64,000 nt of DNA from Clitopilus passeckerianus (taxonomy: Eukaryota > Basidiomycota > Agaricomycetes > Agaricales > Entolomataceae): positions 62,001-126,000 of the forward strand of contig CALYLX010000139.1 in assembly GCA_944990035.1 (NCBI GenBank), read 5' to 3'. The notes below the pieces were generated by a model that was not told the origin of the DNA, searched no databases, and saw nothing but the letters and a program-made list of their open reading frames with translations. Position 1 is the first letter of the stretch. Every line of letters starts with the position of its first letter. Made by a program: the position numbers and the translations under genes. Shown piece after piece: positions 33,751-46,600 of the stretch.

Positions 33751-35948
33751 TTATAGATCGCGGCGCATCCTTTCAAGGTCCGCTTTTTCATCGTCCCCTA
33801 GTTCCCGTTCAAACGGCTCGAATATGTGCTTTGCGTCGCTAAATGCCTGCCTAAGAATAGCCTCACGATTCGCGTTCCTGGGGATAAATGAACAATTCAG
33901 ATTGGTTGGGATATTGATGAGGCCCTGCGAAGTCAATTGGTTAGCCGACTGCATGATCAAGAGATTCAATGCCACAAACGTCTTCATAGTTCTCAAGATC
34001 AGGTTCTATCTCACGCCCATCGCTGTCGCGTGCCTTGCAAGTGTTGAAGCACCACAAAATGTTCATGACGACAATTATCTGGCAAACAAGCTTTAAACCT
34101 GTTCAATTCGACACTAAAAGGACAACCTACCAGCGAACTCTTGGCTAGGTGGTTGCCTGCACATGCACGCTTAAATTGCTGTCAGCTCGAAGTATTAGTG
34201 CAAGCGAAGCCAGCTCACCCTTCCGCTGCCAAATGCGTAGTCAATATATTTCGCCAGCGCTGGATTTTTGATGAACCGCTCGGGATTAAAAGTGTCTGCG
34301 TCTTCAAACAGAGTCTCGTCACGAAAAACTCCCCCTATGAGGAGTTTAACACCTTTGGAACTTGGGGTCGCTGAAACTAGTACTCACAAGTATTCTGGAA
34401 TACAATGGTGCCTTTGGGAATCATGTATTCCCCATACTAAGTTCATAAGTCAAATGGCTATACTGATCAGAACGTCGACACTAACACGAATGTCTTCTAT
34501 AGTTGCGTGAGGCACAGATAGAGGGGCCACAGTGCGGAAACGGTGCACCTCAAGGAGATGAGTTAGACAAGAGACCAGTGATCGGCGAGCCTTGTAGGGT
34601 ACTCACTTCATTTATGAGAGCCTCAAGATAGGGAAGATTGGAGAAGTCGTCAAGTTCTGGCATTCGGTGGGGTCCCACGACTTTGTCCATCTCCTCTTGG
34701 GCTCTCTTCTGGACCTCAGGATAGGCAGCCAATAGCAACACAAAGTTCTGGAAGAACACCGAGGTTGTATCGGACCCAGCTTCCATCATGGCTCCACCAA
34801 AGTAACTGAAACAATTAAGAGATCCCTCCGACATTTGAAATGATACAAACTTACAGTACGAGATCATCATCCAAATTCCACTCTTCTGCACGTTCATAGA
34901 CTGTCTCCATAAAGCACCCGGCCGGCTCCCCGCGTGCCAACCTCTCTTGAACAGGTCGTAGCATCTTGGTGAAAACTTCTCGTTGTTCGGTTCTGAGTTC
35001 CCGGCATTCCGTTTTCCAGGATGCAAAGCGTTCGGGAACTTTCTTCAGAATCGGTATCAGGTCTACCGGTGGATGCGAGGTGGGGGCAGTCAAGTCAACA
35101 AATCTATTCAGCATATCCCAGAACTCGACGAAGATAGGATTCGTCGTAGTGGGCACACGAATGCCGAAGAGCAGTGACATCATTATCGAGGTGGTCGTCC
35201 GTCGGAGCGTAGGACGGATTGGCTGGTCCCGTTAGCATCATCGCGTCTCTCGAATATAAAAAAACCTACCTGCTCATTGAGAAGATCATAAGCCAGTTGA
35301 ACACCTTCGGCATGCTGGGCTGCTAAATGCCTCTTGCAGGCCTGAGCAGAAAGCACTTCACGTGCTGCCCTGCGTAGGGATCGCCATCTCTGTGCTTGGC
35401 GAATTCAATTAATCCCCATTGAATACAACTGAAGGATAGCTTACAATATCTACCACTACGGTCATAGTCAACGCCGGTCCAAGGACAATCAATAAGATAC
35501 GCACAAGACCACGTTGTTGTTTTCTCCTTCTATAAGAGTTACAAAGTGAAACGGCGGACGGTCCGAAGTCACCGCTGAATTCTTCTCCATCACCTGCCGA
35601 ATGGCGTTGAGAGAGTTGAGTACAACGACGTTCGCATTGGCCAGTTTCAGGCTGTAGATTTCCCCGTACTCTCGCCCCCACTTGGTGAATCTAAACAGGA
35701 TGGCTGTCAGAGAATCGCTTCAACTAGAGCTAGCTCGAGACAACGCACTGATGTTGGGGGCTTTTAGTGGGTATCTGAAGTGCATTGCCTATGAGGGGCG
35801 TCGTTGGTGGTCCTGGGGGAAGATAAGATTCTCTCTTCCCGACCTTGCTCAGCTTCCTCAGAGACCATAATAAGAGTAACCCAAAGCCAGACAATAGTAT
35901 AGTAGAGGAAGAAACTTGGACCAAAGGGGTCGAGGGTGCTAAAATCAT
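33751..35948 (-). CDS. Cytochrome P450 monooxygenase
   Basis: Haem-thiolate monooxygenase anchored in the ER membrane. An N-terminal membrane anchor (STILLSGFGLLLLWSLRKL) is followed by the proline hinge LPPGPPTTPLIGN, then KWGREYGEIYSLKL, the C-helix RWRSLRRAAREV, I-helix GGAMMEAGSDTTS, ExxR in NEVHRFR, FNPERF, and haem-binding FGSGRRACAGNHLA with the cysteine ligand. About ten introns are needed. Two of them leave a 5-base exon (35445-35449) joining ENNNVVL to SQRWRS, and another splits FGSGR from RACAG. The intron at 33900 leads into GLINIPTNLNCSFIPRNANR at the C terminus. The gene looks complete. It resembles basidiomycete O-methylsterigmatocystin-oxidoreductase-like P450s; substrate unknown. 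Confidence 0.9.
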
Positions 35949-36861
35949 TTTGTCGTGTGAGGCAGAATACCTACCTCCAGGTGATATTTATTGCATTCTC
36001 AAATCAATGACCTTGGTGTTTGGCTTGAATAGGCCCAGTTGGCACATAGGAGCTTATTGCACTGAGTGCCTGTGACCATAAGTGCCCGTTACGCCCGTCC
36101 GACATCGTATCAAAATCCTTTGCCTAAAAGATTGTCCATCTTAGAGATCGTAGTAGCGGAAGCTGGGGCCTATGCCCGCGGCGCTTCCTACCCTCTTTGC
36201 GGATCGTCCACTTTAGTAATAATCTATTCCTGTGGTCTTGAAAACACGGAGTTCATGTTCTTAGGTTGCCTTTAGTGTTCTTGAAGTCCTTGGTCGGGCT
36301 ACACGGAGTGGAACAAGCCTTCAGAACTCGGAGCATCGGTGCTTCCAAAGAGTTCGATGATCAACAAGGATACTCTGCGTTTTGACGGCTGGTAGTTTCG
36401 AAGGTGCATCAGGGGAAGATGTAAGCGCCGACTATGCTCCTAGATTGTATTGATTTAATCATGCGACGAGCAGAAAATAACGCAGAAGTGACGTGAGGGT
36501 AGTAAATCTCAACACGGTACGAGATGAGGAACTCCGACCACAAGAACTCCCAGTGTGCTAGTGGATGTGCCGGTGTCCTAAAATAGCAAATACTTCTCAC
36601 TCTTGGGTCCCACCAAATAACATTTAAACAAACGAAATTGTTGCAGTGGCAATCACACCTCAATGAACATAGATACTGAATACAGTTGTAGGAACGAATA
36701 ACAATGATGTATGAAAGTCAAAGGAGAGATGCGTTCAAGCTTAAGGTAGGTATCATCGTCCGAAGCCAAGGTATAAAGAATGGAGTCCTAAGGTATGGGT
36801 TTAATGGCATGAGGCTGTTTATCAACCTGGTCGTTCAGGTCGTGAGATCGCGCGCATGTAA
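35949..36861. other. Intergenic, upstream of the P450
   Basis: About 910 bases between the P450 start and the stop of the membrane protein, both on the minus strand. It should contain the P450 promoter. Short frames show no homology; no repeat or RNA gene was seen. Confidence 0.4.
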
Positions 36862-39800
36862 TCAGCGCGCCGAGGTATTCTGGCCCACGTTTGGGTCTGG
36901 TGAACGCCCCAAAACTTGCTGAACAATGTAACTCGGTGGAGACAAAGGAGGGGGAACGAATTCCGTCCTTGATCGGGGACTGCTGGGTAAAGGCGGGTGG
37001 GGTGGTAGGCGAGCACTTAATGAACCGCTCGTGGAGTCGCTGTGTCGGAATCTGAGTTCAGATACAGACATAGGAACGCTGTCTGTGGGAGATATCACGA
37101 TAGATGTTGGATGGGGTCCGAGTCCATCACTCCCGTTAGAAGCTCTTACGTTACCAACGTCTCGAGGAGGTACAATGATCGGAGCAGGTGGAGGAGGACG
37201 TGTTCCAGGCTGAGCGGAAGTTGGTGACGGTTGAGGCGGGTTGAGTTGCATCTGTTGCATACTAGGATTGTAGAAGGGAGAAGAGGGAGCGAAGGTAACT
37301 GGATATGGGAAGAAAGAATCCCGATTCGAGGGTGGAGAACTAGACGGCCCAGACAGATTTGAGGAGTGGGTTCGCTCAGTTGAATGAGATAAGGCAGTGC
37401 TTAAGCGCTGGTTTCCAGACGGAAAGGAGGAGGGCCCGTATTGTTGCTGAAGCTGCGCCGAAATAGAACCTGGATAACGACTTGAAAACTCAGATGGAGC
37501 GGTCGACCTCGTCCTCGAGGAGGTATCGGAGCTACTGGTGAAATCGAGGAAGGATATTGATCCATTACGGTCCCTAGCGGGACGACCATGGGCCAGAGGT
37601 CGGAGATCGGGGGTTAGACGCAAGATAGGATCAGGAGGTTTCGACCCGTCCTCGGTGGCGACTGAAGTACTGGAGATCATGGTCGTACGCTTCTCCTGCA
37701 AACCGGAACCTGCTTTGAGGGGCGAGTCTTGTTTGAGTTCTTCCAACGCGAGGCCAGAGAGATCAACCTGTAGCGGGCTGGGTGACCTGATCTCTAGGAA
37801 GGAACCCCGTATCTGAGGAGGCGATGATGACAACGTTGAAAGACCCTCTTCAGCTCTCATCTCCAACGACGGGTTCTCTGGGGAACCAACTTCCAGGAAA
37901 GAGCTATCCGGGCCTTGCGAAGAACCGTGGGTCAATGCAGTGTCGGGTCGCGTCTGCTCGGCGGCTCGGTTAGGTGTAACCGCTCTGCTCGAAGCCTCTT
38001 TGGGTCGTATCCTTGAAGGCCCAGCAGATGGTGGTTTAACGTCGGGTCGAAGCTGTTTGTCCCGTGAACCTGGCCTGCTTGAGGAAGCTACTGGTGCTTC
38101 TCGCTCGATATGACTGGTCCTAGGGCTCAAATTCCTGATCGTCTGCCTCGTGGTGCCAGAGCCTAGATAGCTTGTTGAACCGTCTGTGGTGTTATTTGCG
38201 CTTCCTCTGTCCTCCCGTGGGGTAGATTCTGTCACTGCGGGCGATTCTTTGTCTCCATGGTCCTGAGGAGTTGGCGGAATGATAGCCCCAATAATAGGCT
38301 CGTAGCTGTGGGACTGCTGCGACATCTCGTCCTCGACGATGATGTTGGGCTCTCCACCGTGTGCCAACAAAAGGTTGGCACTGGCACGTCGACTATGGCG
38401 GGACGTAGAGTTGAACTGTGTTTGGGTCATAGGGACGCTCCGGGTAAGCGATTGTCGGGGTCCAAGGGGTTTGCCAATGTTGGCGGTGCTCGACCGTCTT
38501 GAATTTTCGTGGGTGAAAGCGTAAGCATGTGGCGTGGTCGGCCCGGCCTGAGCTTGCGGGTAGGTCATATACGACAAGGAGGTGAGGCCGGAGGTTATGG
38601 AAGGTGGCTTGGAATCCATCTCGGTTTCCTTGTCCTTGGCCTCTTCGAAACTTGCACGAGACAATGGCCGTACAGGCAGTTCCAATGCGGTACCAGGCGA
38701 CCAAGAGCCAGCGCTGGCGTGCGGTGAGCCCTTCGCTTTCTTCTTTCCTTTCCAGCTCATCCTCGACCAAGACCCCTGCCGAGAGCCAAAGCGCGAGGAC
38801 TTTGCACTACGTTCCCCGCTCTCCTCATTGGTTCCGCTGCGACGACTTCGTCCTCCGGTTGAATCAGAATGCCTAAACCTTATACTCAACCCCAGTCCCT
38901 CCAAACTACCTTCCAGGTCACGTTTCCATCTCGCGAAACCCGACGGAACGCTCGATCTTGCCGTGTCCAGATTGGCTGCATGGTCTTGATTGACAGTGGA
39001 ATCATCATCACGGACATATCCCAGATTACTGTGGTATGTAAAGACCCCGCCCCGACCCGCAGGCGCAGTCCCTATGATGTTCAGCACATCGGGATGTTCT
39101 TTCGGCTCGGTATGAGGGTGCGGGCGTTGTTGCATGCTCTGTCGTGCAAGTCTCCGACGAGGCCGGATAACAAAGTAAAAGAAGAGGAGCCCAGTAATCG
39201 CGAGGAAGGCTAGGAGTCCCCCGAGTACTAGAGCGGCTATGGTTCCCTTCGGGATTGAACCTCCTGACGTGTTCAGCGCACTGGATGGCGTTGGAGTTGA
39301 GGTCGGCGGATTGCTATCAAAAGATAAAGTATTAGGCGGTGAAGGGAAACAGATGTAAGATGTCAAAAACTTACGGTTGAGGTTCGGGAACAAAAACAGT
39401 GAAACCGTCCGCATTTAGCGATAATTCACTCCCGTCCTCATTCACCACACGCAGATCGTGCGTTTGGTTTGGATTAAGACCACTGGCAAAGAAAAGAAGG
39501 GTGTCGCGTTGCACGAAGGAACTTCGTCCTGAATACGTCGTAGTTTGGTTATCCAGAGTAACAGAGTACTTTCCCGAGTCGGGAGACGTTATTCCAGTCA
39601 GCATGAATGACGAGCCTGAAGTGCAATTTCCAGGGTCAATTAGAGTTTCAGTAGTGAAACGGGAACGACCTGCCGTTGAAAGTGGTTGCGGACCAGTCGC
39701 CGACGTTTTTGGAAACGTGAACGGGACGGTCAGAGATGGTCTCTGACGACCAAGGACCGTTATACGATACAGAATGGTCTGTCAAATTGCGCCTTGTTAT

Positions 39801-40374
39801 CGTACTACTAATATCATTTCCAATATTAGCGCTTAGATAGAGATTCATAGTATAAATTAACTCACCTGGTAGGAATATCTGAATTTGCCGTTATGAGTGC
39901 TTTGTCGAAGAATAAAGAGCGTAGTGGAGGCCCTGGCGTGGCAGGAAGCTTGGTTCTCAGTGTAACATTGTGAACAGCGTCGGTCAGATTCTGGAACGTA
40001 GCCAGAATCTTGTTGTTGACGCTAGCTCCCAATGAGGTCTGGACAGTTCCGTTGAGGAGCACCTCGTAGTCTGATCCATTGCTGTACCCAAGAAGTTGTA
40101 CTCCCGTTCCTAATCAGTCAAGATATAAGCAACGGGTCTTCCGAACGAGGCTAGAATCACCTTTCCAAGAAATGGACAGTAAACCTCCGTCCATGGAAGT
40201 GACATGGTAAGTATCTCCTTTGCCGGTATCTCCAATCGAATGGGCAAATCCAGAGTCGCCATAGTAAGGATTCCAGCTAACTGTTAGGTTGGGCGTAGAG
40301 AGGGTATCAGATATGGGTGAATATGAGACTGTTGGTGAGGTGTCGTCCACGAAGAATGAAATGGTCTGCTCCAT
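36862..40374 (-). CDS. Single-pass membrane protein with lectin-like ectodomain and long disordered tail
   Basis: Not assigned to a named family. The N-terminal half holds two similar beta-sandwich modules of the kind seen in many Agaricomycete membrane proteins: one with DDTSPTVSYSP to KGTGVQLLGYSNGSDYEVLL, the next with DHSVSYNGPWSS to FNGSSFMLTGITSPDSGKYS, both with several NxT/S sites. A single membrane helix follows (GTIAALVLGGLLAFLAITGL), flanked by basic IRPRRRLARQ, then about 700 residues of Ser/Pro-rich cytosolic tail. Introns are placed after SISWK, after SDIPTR and after TTFNG. The start is uncertain: ATG 40374 lies inside conserved sequence, and exons further upstream (to about 40600) probably add a signal peptide. 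An exposed surface or sensor role is a guess. Confidence 0.68.
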
Positions 40375-41027
40375 GTAAACATGGGCGCTTTCGTGGACGG
40401 CTCTTGAAGAAACAAGTCGGGTTCTGCTTCACAGACCAAGCACAGACAAGGGTGACCTAGATGAGACCACATATGAGATTAAACGCCAGTCGTCGCTTAA
40501 TGAGTGAAGAGTATGCTCACCTTGGAGGTTTGGTCTATCCCAGGTAACTTCGGCAGTACTTCACGGGCACACAAGGAGTTCCTGTGTTGCTGGCGTCCAA
40601 TACGCTACGCCCTAGAGAGCTCTGGCGCGTGAAGCGAAGGTGATAGTTCAAGTCCAAGAGTCGAAACGAGATTCTGAGCGACCATCCGTCCATCAAGAGT
40701 TGGGAGATCTTTCCGTGTTTCCCCATGCAAGATTCGCCAGGAGCTTGGACAACCGACAAGGCGGCATATGCAATTTACGTAATGAATTTTCGGAACATAC
40801 AGCTGCCACTCGAGAACTGCCTTATGGCCGTTCTATCAGTGGCAAAGCGTTCTTTTTGATATTTGGATATGATACTAGCATCTTGGAAGTCTACAACGAT
40901 CATCAACAAACTTGATCTAGGCAAGTCCAGCTGACTGTGGTTTCGGAGAGGAACTCTGACATTCGATATCAGGTGCCGCATTTCAGAGCTTCGAAGCCAC
41001 CTAATTGACAACGGTCTATTCTACCAA
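40375..41027. promoter_or_regulatory. Divergent region between membrane protein and uncharacterised gene
   Basis: About 650 bases. The right part should be promoter. The left part (40375-40620) probably contains unresolved 5' exons of the minus-strand membrane protein, since an open frame and a donor-like site occur there, but no convincing signal peptide could be joined. Confidence 0.35.
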
Positions 41028-43147
41028 ATGCTGGAAATAACAACCACAGACGAGCTCTTGCCTCTAGTTGGAACACCTGCATTCTTGCCAGCTGCAGTTG
41101 CGTATGTCCGAGGTTTAGCCTCCGCCACACTTCCGTTAGAGCCATCCATCTTTCAAGCGATTTTGCAATGCATTATTGCAGGAGATAAGAATCTCATTAT
41201 TCATACTCCAGAAGAAGATGTCGGCCTGGTTGCCAGACTTGCTCTATGGGTAAGTGACATCCATGCTTTCAATAAATGAAGAAGTCGCCGGCACGTGGAG
41301 ATCCTGTCAAGGCTTGAGCGATTATGCGGACGTTCAGCATTGCCACTGACTTCTGGAAGCCACATATGCTCGAAGTGTGGCACGAGCTCCATCATCGTTT
41401 CCCGGGTCCAACGGACATGCCAATTCCTCCATGCGCAGCGCAGCAATTACCTTGGCAGCACAATCGAGACTCACAGTAGCGATATTTGTAGACCTTATCA
41501 TCTCTCTTCGACCTACCGGCCCACAGGCTCAAGATTAAGGCACGTCCTGTTGCTACTTCTCCTCGTCACATAGAACATGGCCCGGCTCCTACTCCAGAGA
41601 CATTACTTCGGTCTCTGTTTATGCGCTCCTCCTCCGCACGTGGAGATGTATCAGAAGGGAGCAGGCCACCATCTCGTTCACGCAATGGCAAAGTGAAGCA
41701 ATCGGAGTATAGAAGATCAGCCTCGTACCCTAAGGAACTGCCGTCGCGGAAATCCTCCCCCCATCTAGCGAATCTGAGTACACTGACAGATCAGGAACCA
41801 TTGCCACCAGCACCTTTTCGTCCGCATCCTCTGTTCCACGCCAATACAGATTCAGAGGTGAGGCCCCGGACGGGAACTCCACTTGAACTGCCCACTGCCA
41901 TTGTTGCGACTGGCTTGGAAGATTCAACTATTTCTCAGCAGAAGGCTCTTGAGCGTGTATTCGCTGAACGTCAAATCATTCTCGGTTCTGGACCTTCTAA
42001 TGTTACCCTCACCCATGAGCGTCAAGAAGAGGGCGTCTGGCCTCTGCCCGAGGGTTTCATGATGGTTTATGTATGTCCTTGGGACCCACGGGAAAGGCCT
42101 GACATCTATAAAGCACTCGTAAGAGCTTTAGCTTTCTGTGCGGTTGAATAAAAGTTGATTTATCATTAGCTCGATCGCTTTTCTATGAGTGTCCATGTGA
42201 TTGTCCCGCAGAACATTCGACAGGCATTCAAGTCCCTCCCGACAATGTCGAATACAAGTGTTCCTAGACCTCGATTACAGTCATTTTCCCGTAGTTCAAA
42301 CGGGTCTACCCCTTCGCCTCTTGTTCAGGTTTCACCTGTCTCAAAGCCTTCCCATAGCCCACTCATGGCCTCCAAGTCCCTACCCGTGCACCAGCCTCGT
42401 CCGCAATACTACACCCAAACAAGTCAAACAAGCTACCATCACCAAACAAGGCCATCACCTCACCCCCTACCGCAGGGTTCACCAGCACCTGTGCTCCCGA
42501 AACAACTCTTTCCTCGAGCATTTCTGGTCACTCTACAAATTATGGCTAGACAAGCGTACTTCTCTCCCGAATTGCGGTTGTATCTCCTAGACTTGTTCGC
42601 AGCGACGAGGCATCATTCCCAATTAGACGGGATGCTGCTCACGATGCGAGCTACTGAGGATGCTGAAGCCATAGCCAGGGCGAGTAGGGTGTTGGGACAC
42701 GACCCCACGGGCGGAGAGCTACTCGACCAAGCTCTTGGGAGCTCGCTTTATGAATGGGATGGCGTCAATAACGCACTGCGAGATGAGGAAGCGGAAAGTT
42801 TAGCTCAGGATGATGCTCTGAGTGGGAGTCGGAGTGCTAGCGCGACGTTGGCTCGCCCTTCCTCTCGTCGAAAGATGAGTTCGGTTGCGGGAAGGTCGTT
42901 AGGAGGGACCTCTATGGATGATCCTCGACGGTTGCTGTATGTGACGGAGGCGGATATAGCACGGGCTATGCCGAGGGTTGTCACTCACAGGTTGCGAGTG
43001 AGGGATGGGCCAGAGGCAGAAGTGTTGGCAAGCGCTGTGTTTGGTGCGACTTTTGGAAGAGAATGGGAAGCCGAGGGAGCTAAGGAGAGCGTAGAGGAGC
43101 GCCCAACGATCAAAGACATACTAGTCAGTATTCTTTCTGAGGTTTGA
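41028..43147 (+). CDS. Uncharacterised conserved protein, possible MoxR/Mg-chelatase-like remnant
   Basis: Starts MLEITTTDELLPLVGTPAF and ends in a long exon to 43147. A clear intron (about 42119-42166) joins YKALV-type coding to LDRFSMSVHVIVP. The region 41250-41600 needs one or two further introns that I could not settle. The middle is Ser/Pro-rich (SRSSNGSTPSPL). The C-terminal part contains FLVTLQIMARQAYFSPELRLYL and LLYVTEADIARAMPRVVTHRLRV, a pattern like the helical lid of MoxR/magnesium-chelatase AAA proteins, but I see no intact Walker A or B. The function is unknown, and the resemblance is weak and from memory. Confidence 0.6.
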
Positions 43148-43622
43148 GAAGAGAAATGTTGATTCTATGTGACATTGTTGTGTTATTCCTTGCACCTGTC
43201 GGGCAATGGATGGACTGTCCACCATGTGAATATCAACTAGGAGACTTGAGAACAGGGTCTGACAACAACCTTGCAATTAACCTCAGTACGCATTTCAATG
43301 GTGTTGACGCGGTTCACCATGTTTATTACCTTCGCAAAGAAGTCGAAAGTGGTGAAATCCTCTACCTGACTTCTGTATCGGTCTATCCCATCCTCCCAGT
43401 TCATCTAATGCTCAAAATTGTTCATTCGAGGCCTATAACCTTCACCTCAGAGCCATGACCGGTAATCGGTTCCATTGCCGGTGTTGTTGTCTATTTACCA
43501 TCAGCTTTCTCGGCAGGCCATCAGATCTGATGACGCGGAGATGGCTGTGCAATTATCACTACTCGCCATTCCAAGAGGTTCTTGTTCCAGAAACCACAAA
43601 CACATCTTCCCACTGAACCACC
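43148..43622. promoter_or_regulatory. Intergenic, promoter of the Zn2Cys6 regulator
   Basis: About 475 bases. Two short open frames without homology occur. It should hold the regulator's promoter and the preceding 3' UTR. Confidence 0.4.
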
Positions 43623-46600
43623 ATGTCTGCTCGGACACGAGATTCTCCAGGAAGTGACTCAGGACCGTCCAGAGTGAATGGGCAACAGAATGGAGCAAAG
43701 AAGCGAAGGATCCCTGGGGCTTGCGACAATTGCAAACGAAAGAAAAGTGAGTACGATCTCCTTAAGTGCGCAACCCAGTTTAGCTCGGCGTACGGCTTTC
43801 TGGTGACTGAAAGTAAAGCTTGCTGACTTCTTTGTTCTTAGTTCGCTGTGCGTGATCTCGGTATGGTGATAGAAATCGACAGCTTGATGACATTCAAATT
43901 ATAGGCGACAGCGCCGAAATGCCTGGGAATCGGTGCACAAACTGCATACAAGCCTCGGCAGAATGTACTCATAAAGAGGTTTCAAAGGTGCGTTTACCTC
44001 TGCGTATGTAGCCTGAAATTTGCCCACTGAATCATGACTCGCAGACGCTCGGTTCCGCGAAAGGGTGTGTTGCCGCCGCTTTGATGATGCTCCATTAATT
44101 CAAAAGCTGACACGTGCGCCAGTTATGTGGAAAGCCTTGAGATAAGATTAGAGAAGATGGAGAAGTTACTCAACAAAGTGGGTCAGAGGCCAAACTTGCA
44201 TCACATACCAAAGCTGACCTCCTGGTTAGCTCAAGCCCGGAATTGACCTCAACCAAGAGCTAGACGGTGCAGACCGATCACCGACGCCTACGGAATTGGG
44301 AGAGTTGGCAAGGAACGATGATGATGCTCAAGAAGAAGGTGAACTCGTCAACCGAATGCGCAAGTTAAGCGTCAATCCTCCCCAAGGGGTCTTCTTCTTT
44401 GGAAAGTCGAGGTAAGGAAACGTATCAGTCAAATACCCACCATATACCAATTGATTTCTTCCAGTGGTTACACACTGGTCCAGACTGCGCTGGATATACG
44501 TAGTGAGACGCACGGAAATCCAAGAAAATTCCACGAAACACTTTTCATGGGCTGCAAACGACCAGAACTTTGGGAGAATCCTCCGGTGGGTTAGATCCTT
44601 GATGTTCTTCACAGTTCGTGGCTTATAGTTCTTGTAGTGGCACCCAGAATGGACTGATCGACAACCTACCCCACATTATAAGTTTCCAGAAGAGGACTTG
44701 ATGAAGTCGCTTATAGACCTCTACTTCTCAGAGGTCAACGCGTTTATGCCAACACTGCATCGGCCTACCTTTGAAAAGCATGTCAGCGACGGTCTCCATC
44801 ACACTGACGTGCCCTTTGGTGCCACTTTACTTCTCGTTTGTGCTCTGGGCGCGCGATATTCGTCGGATCCTCGCACATTGTATCCAGGGCAAACCTCTCT
44901 TCGTTCATGTGGGTGGAAGTGGTTTGAGCAGGTCAACGTTGTGGATAAGACGTTCGAGCATGCACCGACGTTGGCTGAGCTTCAGAACCTTGCAGTATGT
45001 ACATCACTTGCACAACTCGCAGCCTCACACTAAACGCGCCCAATAGCTCTACATACTTTTCAGACAGGGGTCCGAAGTTGGCAATGGCGGGTGGACAATA
45101 CTTGGAATTGCGCTCCGACGATGTGAGGAAATAGGAGCTCACCGACGAAGGGTTTTAAAGGTTCCGACAGTAGAAGATGAGCTTTGGAAACGTGTCTTCT
45201 GGTTCGTTCCTCTTTCTGCTACTACGAATACACACACAAAACTCACTATATACAAAGGGTACTTCTCGCAATGGACAGGCTTACTAGCTCCTTTACGGGT
45301 CGTCAAAGTGCATTGCAGGATGAATGGTAGGCTTTCGCCATCTCATCTGGGCACCGTCTCACAAAATTCTTTTCAGCTTCGATGTCGAATTGCCTATGGA
45401 CTGTGATGATGAATATTGGGATGTCTCGGATCCGGAGTTGAAGTTCAAGCAGCCCGAAGGAATGCCGTCAACAAATGCATTCTTTACCTGCTTGCTCAAC
45501 CTAGTCAGCATCCAGAACCATGCTATGGGGGTTATCGTGCGTATTTCAGCTCCCTTGTTGGATAACCTGGAACTAATCAAAGTGTAGTACTCCGTCAGGA
45601 AACCGACGCTTACCATCGGCCAAGAGGTCCAGCAAGTTAATCAGCAGATCATTATGGAGCTGGATTCAGCAATGAACAGTTGGATGGACAGTGTTCCTGA
45701 GCATTGTGAGCCCGTCATGGACTTGGTTTATCGGCTACTTACTCACATCTGCGTAGTGCGCTGGGATCCTAATCGGAAGAACGAGCTATTCTTCAAGCAA
45801 TCAGCTACCCTCTACGCTCTGTATTATCATCTACAAATATTCGTTCACCGACCATTCATTCCGTCTTATCGCAACCCAATACCTTCAGCTTTCCCTTCCT
45901 TGGCTATCTGCACCAATGCGGCAAGGTCTTGCTGTCATGTTCTCGCCAGCCAAACTCAACGCAACCAGCTTCCCTCGCCACATGTACAGGTAAGTTCGAG
46001 CGACCTTCCTCTCGACGACGTTCCCTGACAGTGTACCTAGGGCGCGATCTTCGTCGCCGCCATAGTCTTACTCCTCAACATCTGGAGCGGAAGAAGAACA
46101 GGCATAGTTCCGAACCCGAAGAGGGAAATGGATGATGTTCAGCGGTGCATGTCTGTCCTAGAGGCAGCCGAGCCTAGGTGGTGCAACGCTGGGAGAGTAC
46201 GGTGCGTCCAATTCGCACCTCAAATGCTCGATGGTTTGCTAACAGAAAGTCCTCTACCAGCGATCTCTTACAGGCTATGTCCAATGCCAGCGACGTGACT
46301 TTCTCGCAACCTGCTCAGCGACCGAAGCGCCCTCGGGACCCTGATGACATGGACCCGAGCGTCTTCGCAGATTCAGGATTCAAGCCTACGACAATGCCAC
46401 GCCCAGTAGCAGGCTCCAAACGAGCTTCTACTGCGACGAAGAACTCTCAACAAACGTCACCAACCTTGAACGGCCATACTCCTGATTTCGCTCTTCCAAT
46501 GTCAGGAGCGGAACTCGGACGGCTCCCCGTATATGGCCAGTTCAATTTCTCAGAATCGAACAAGATCCCTGTGTTTGGCGCTTCGCAGTTGGACGGACTC

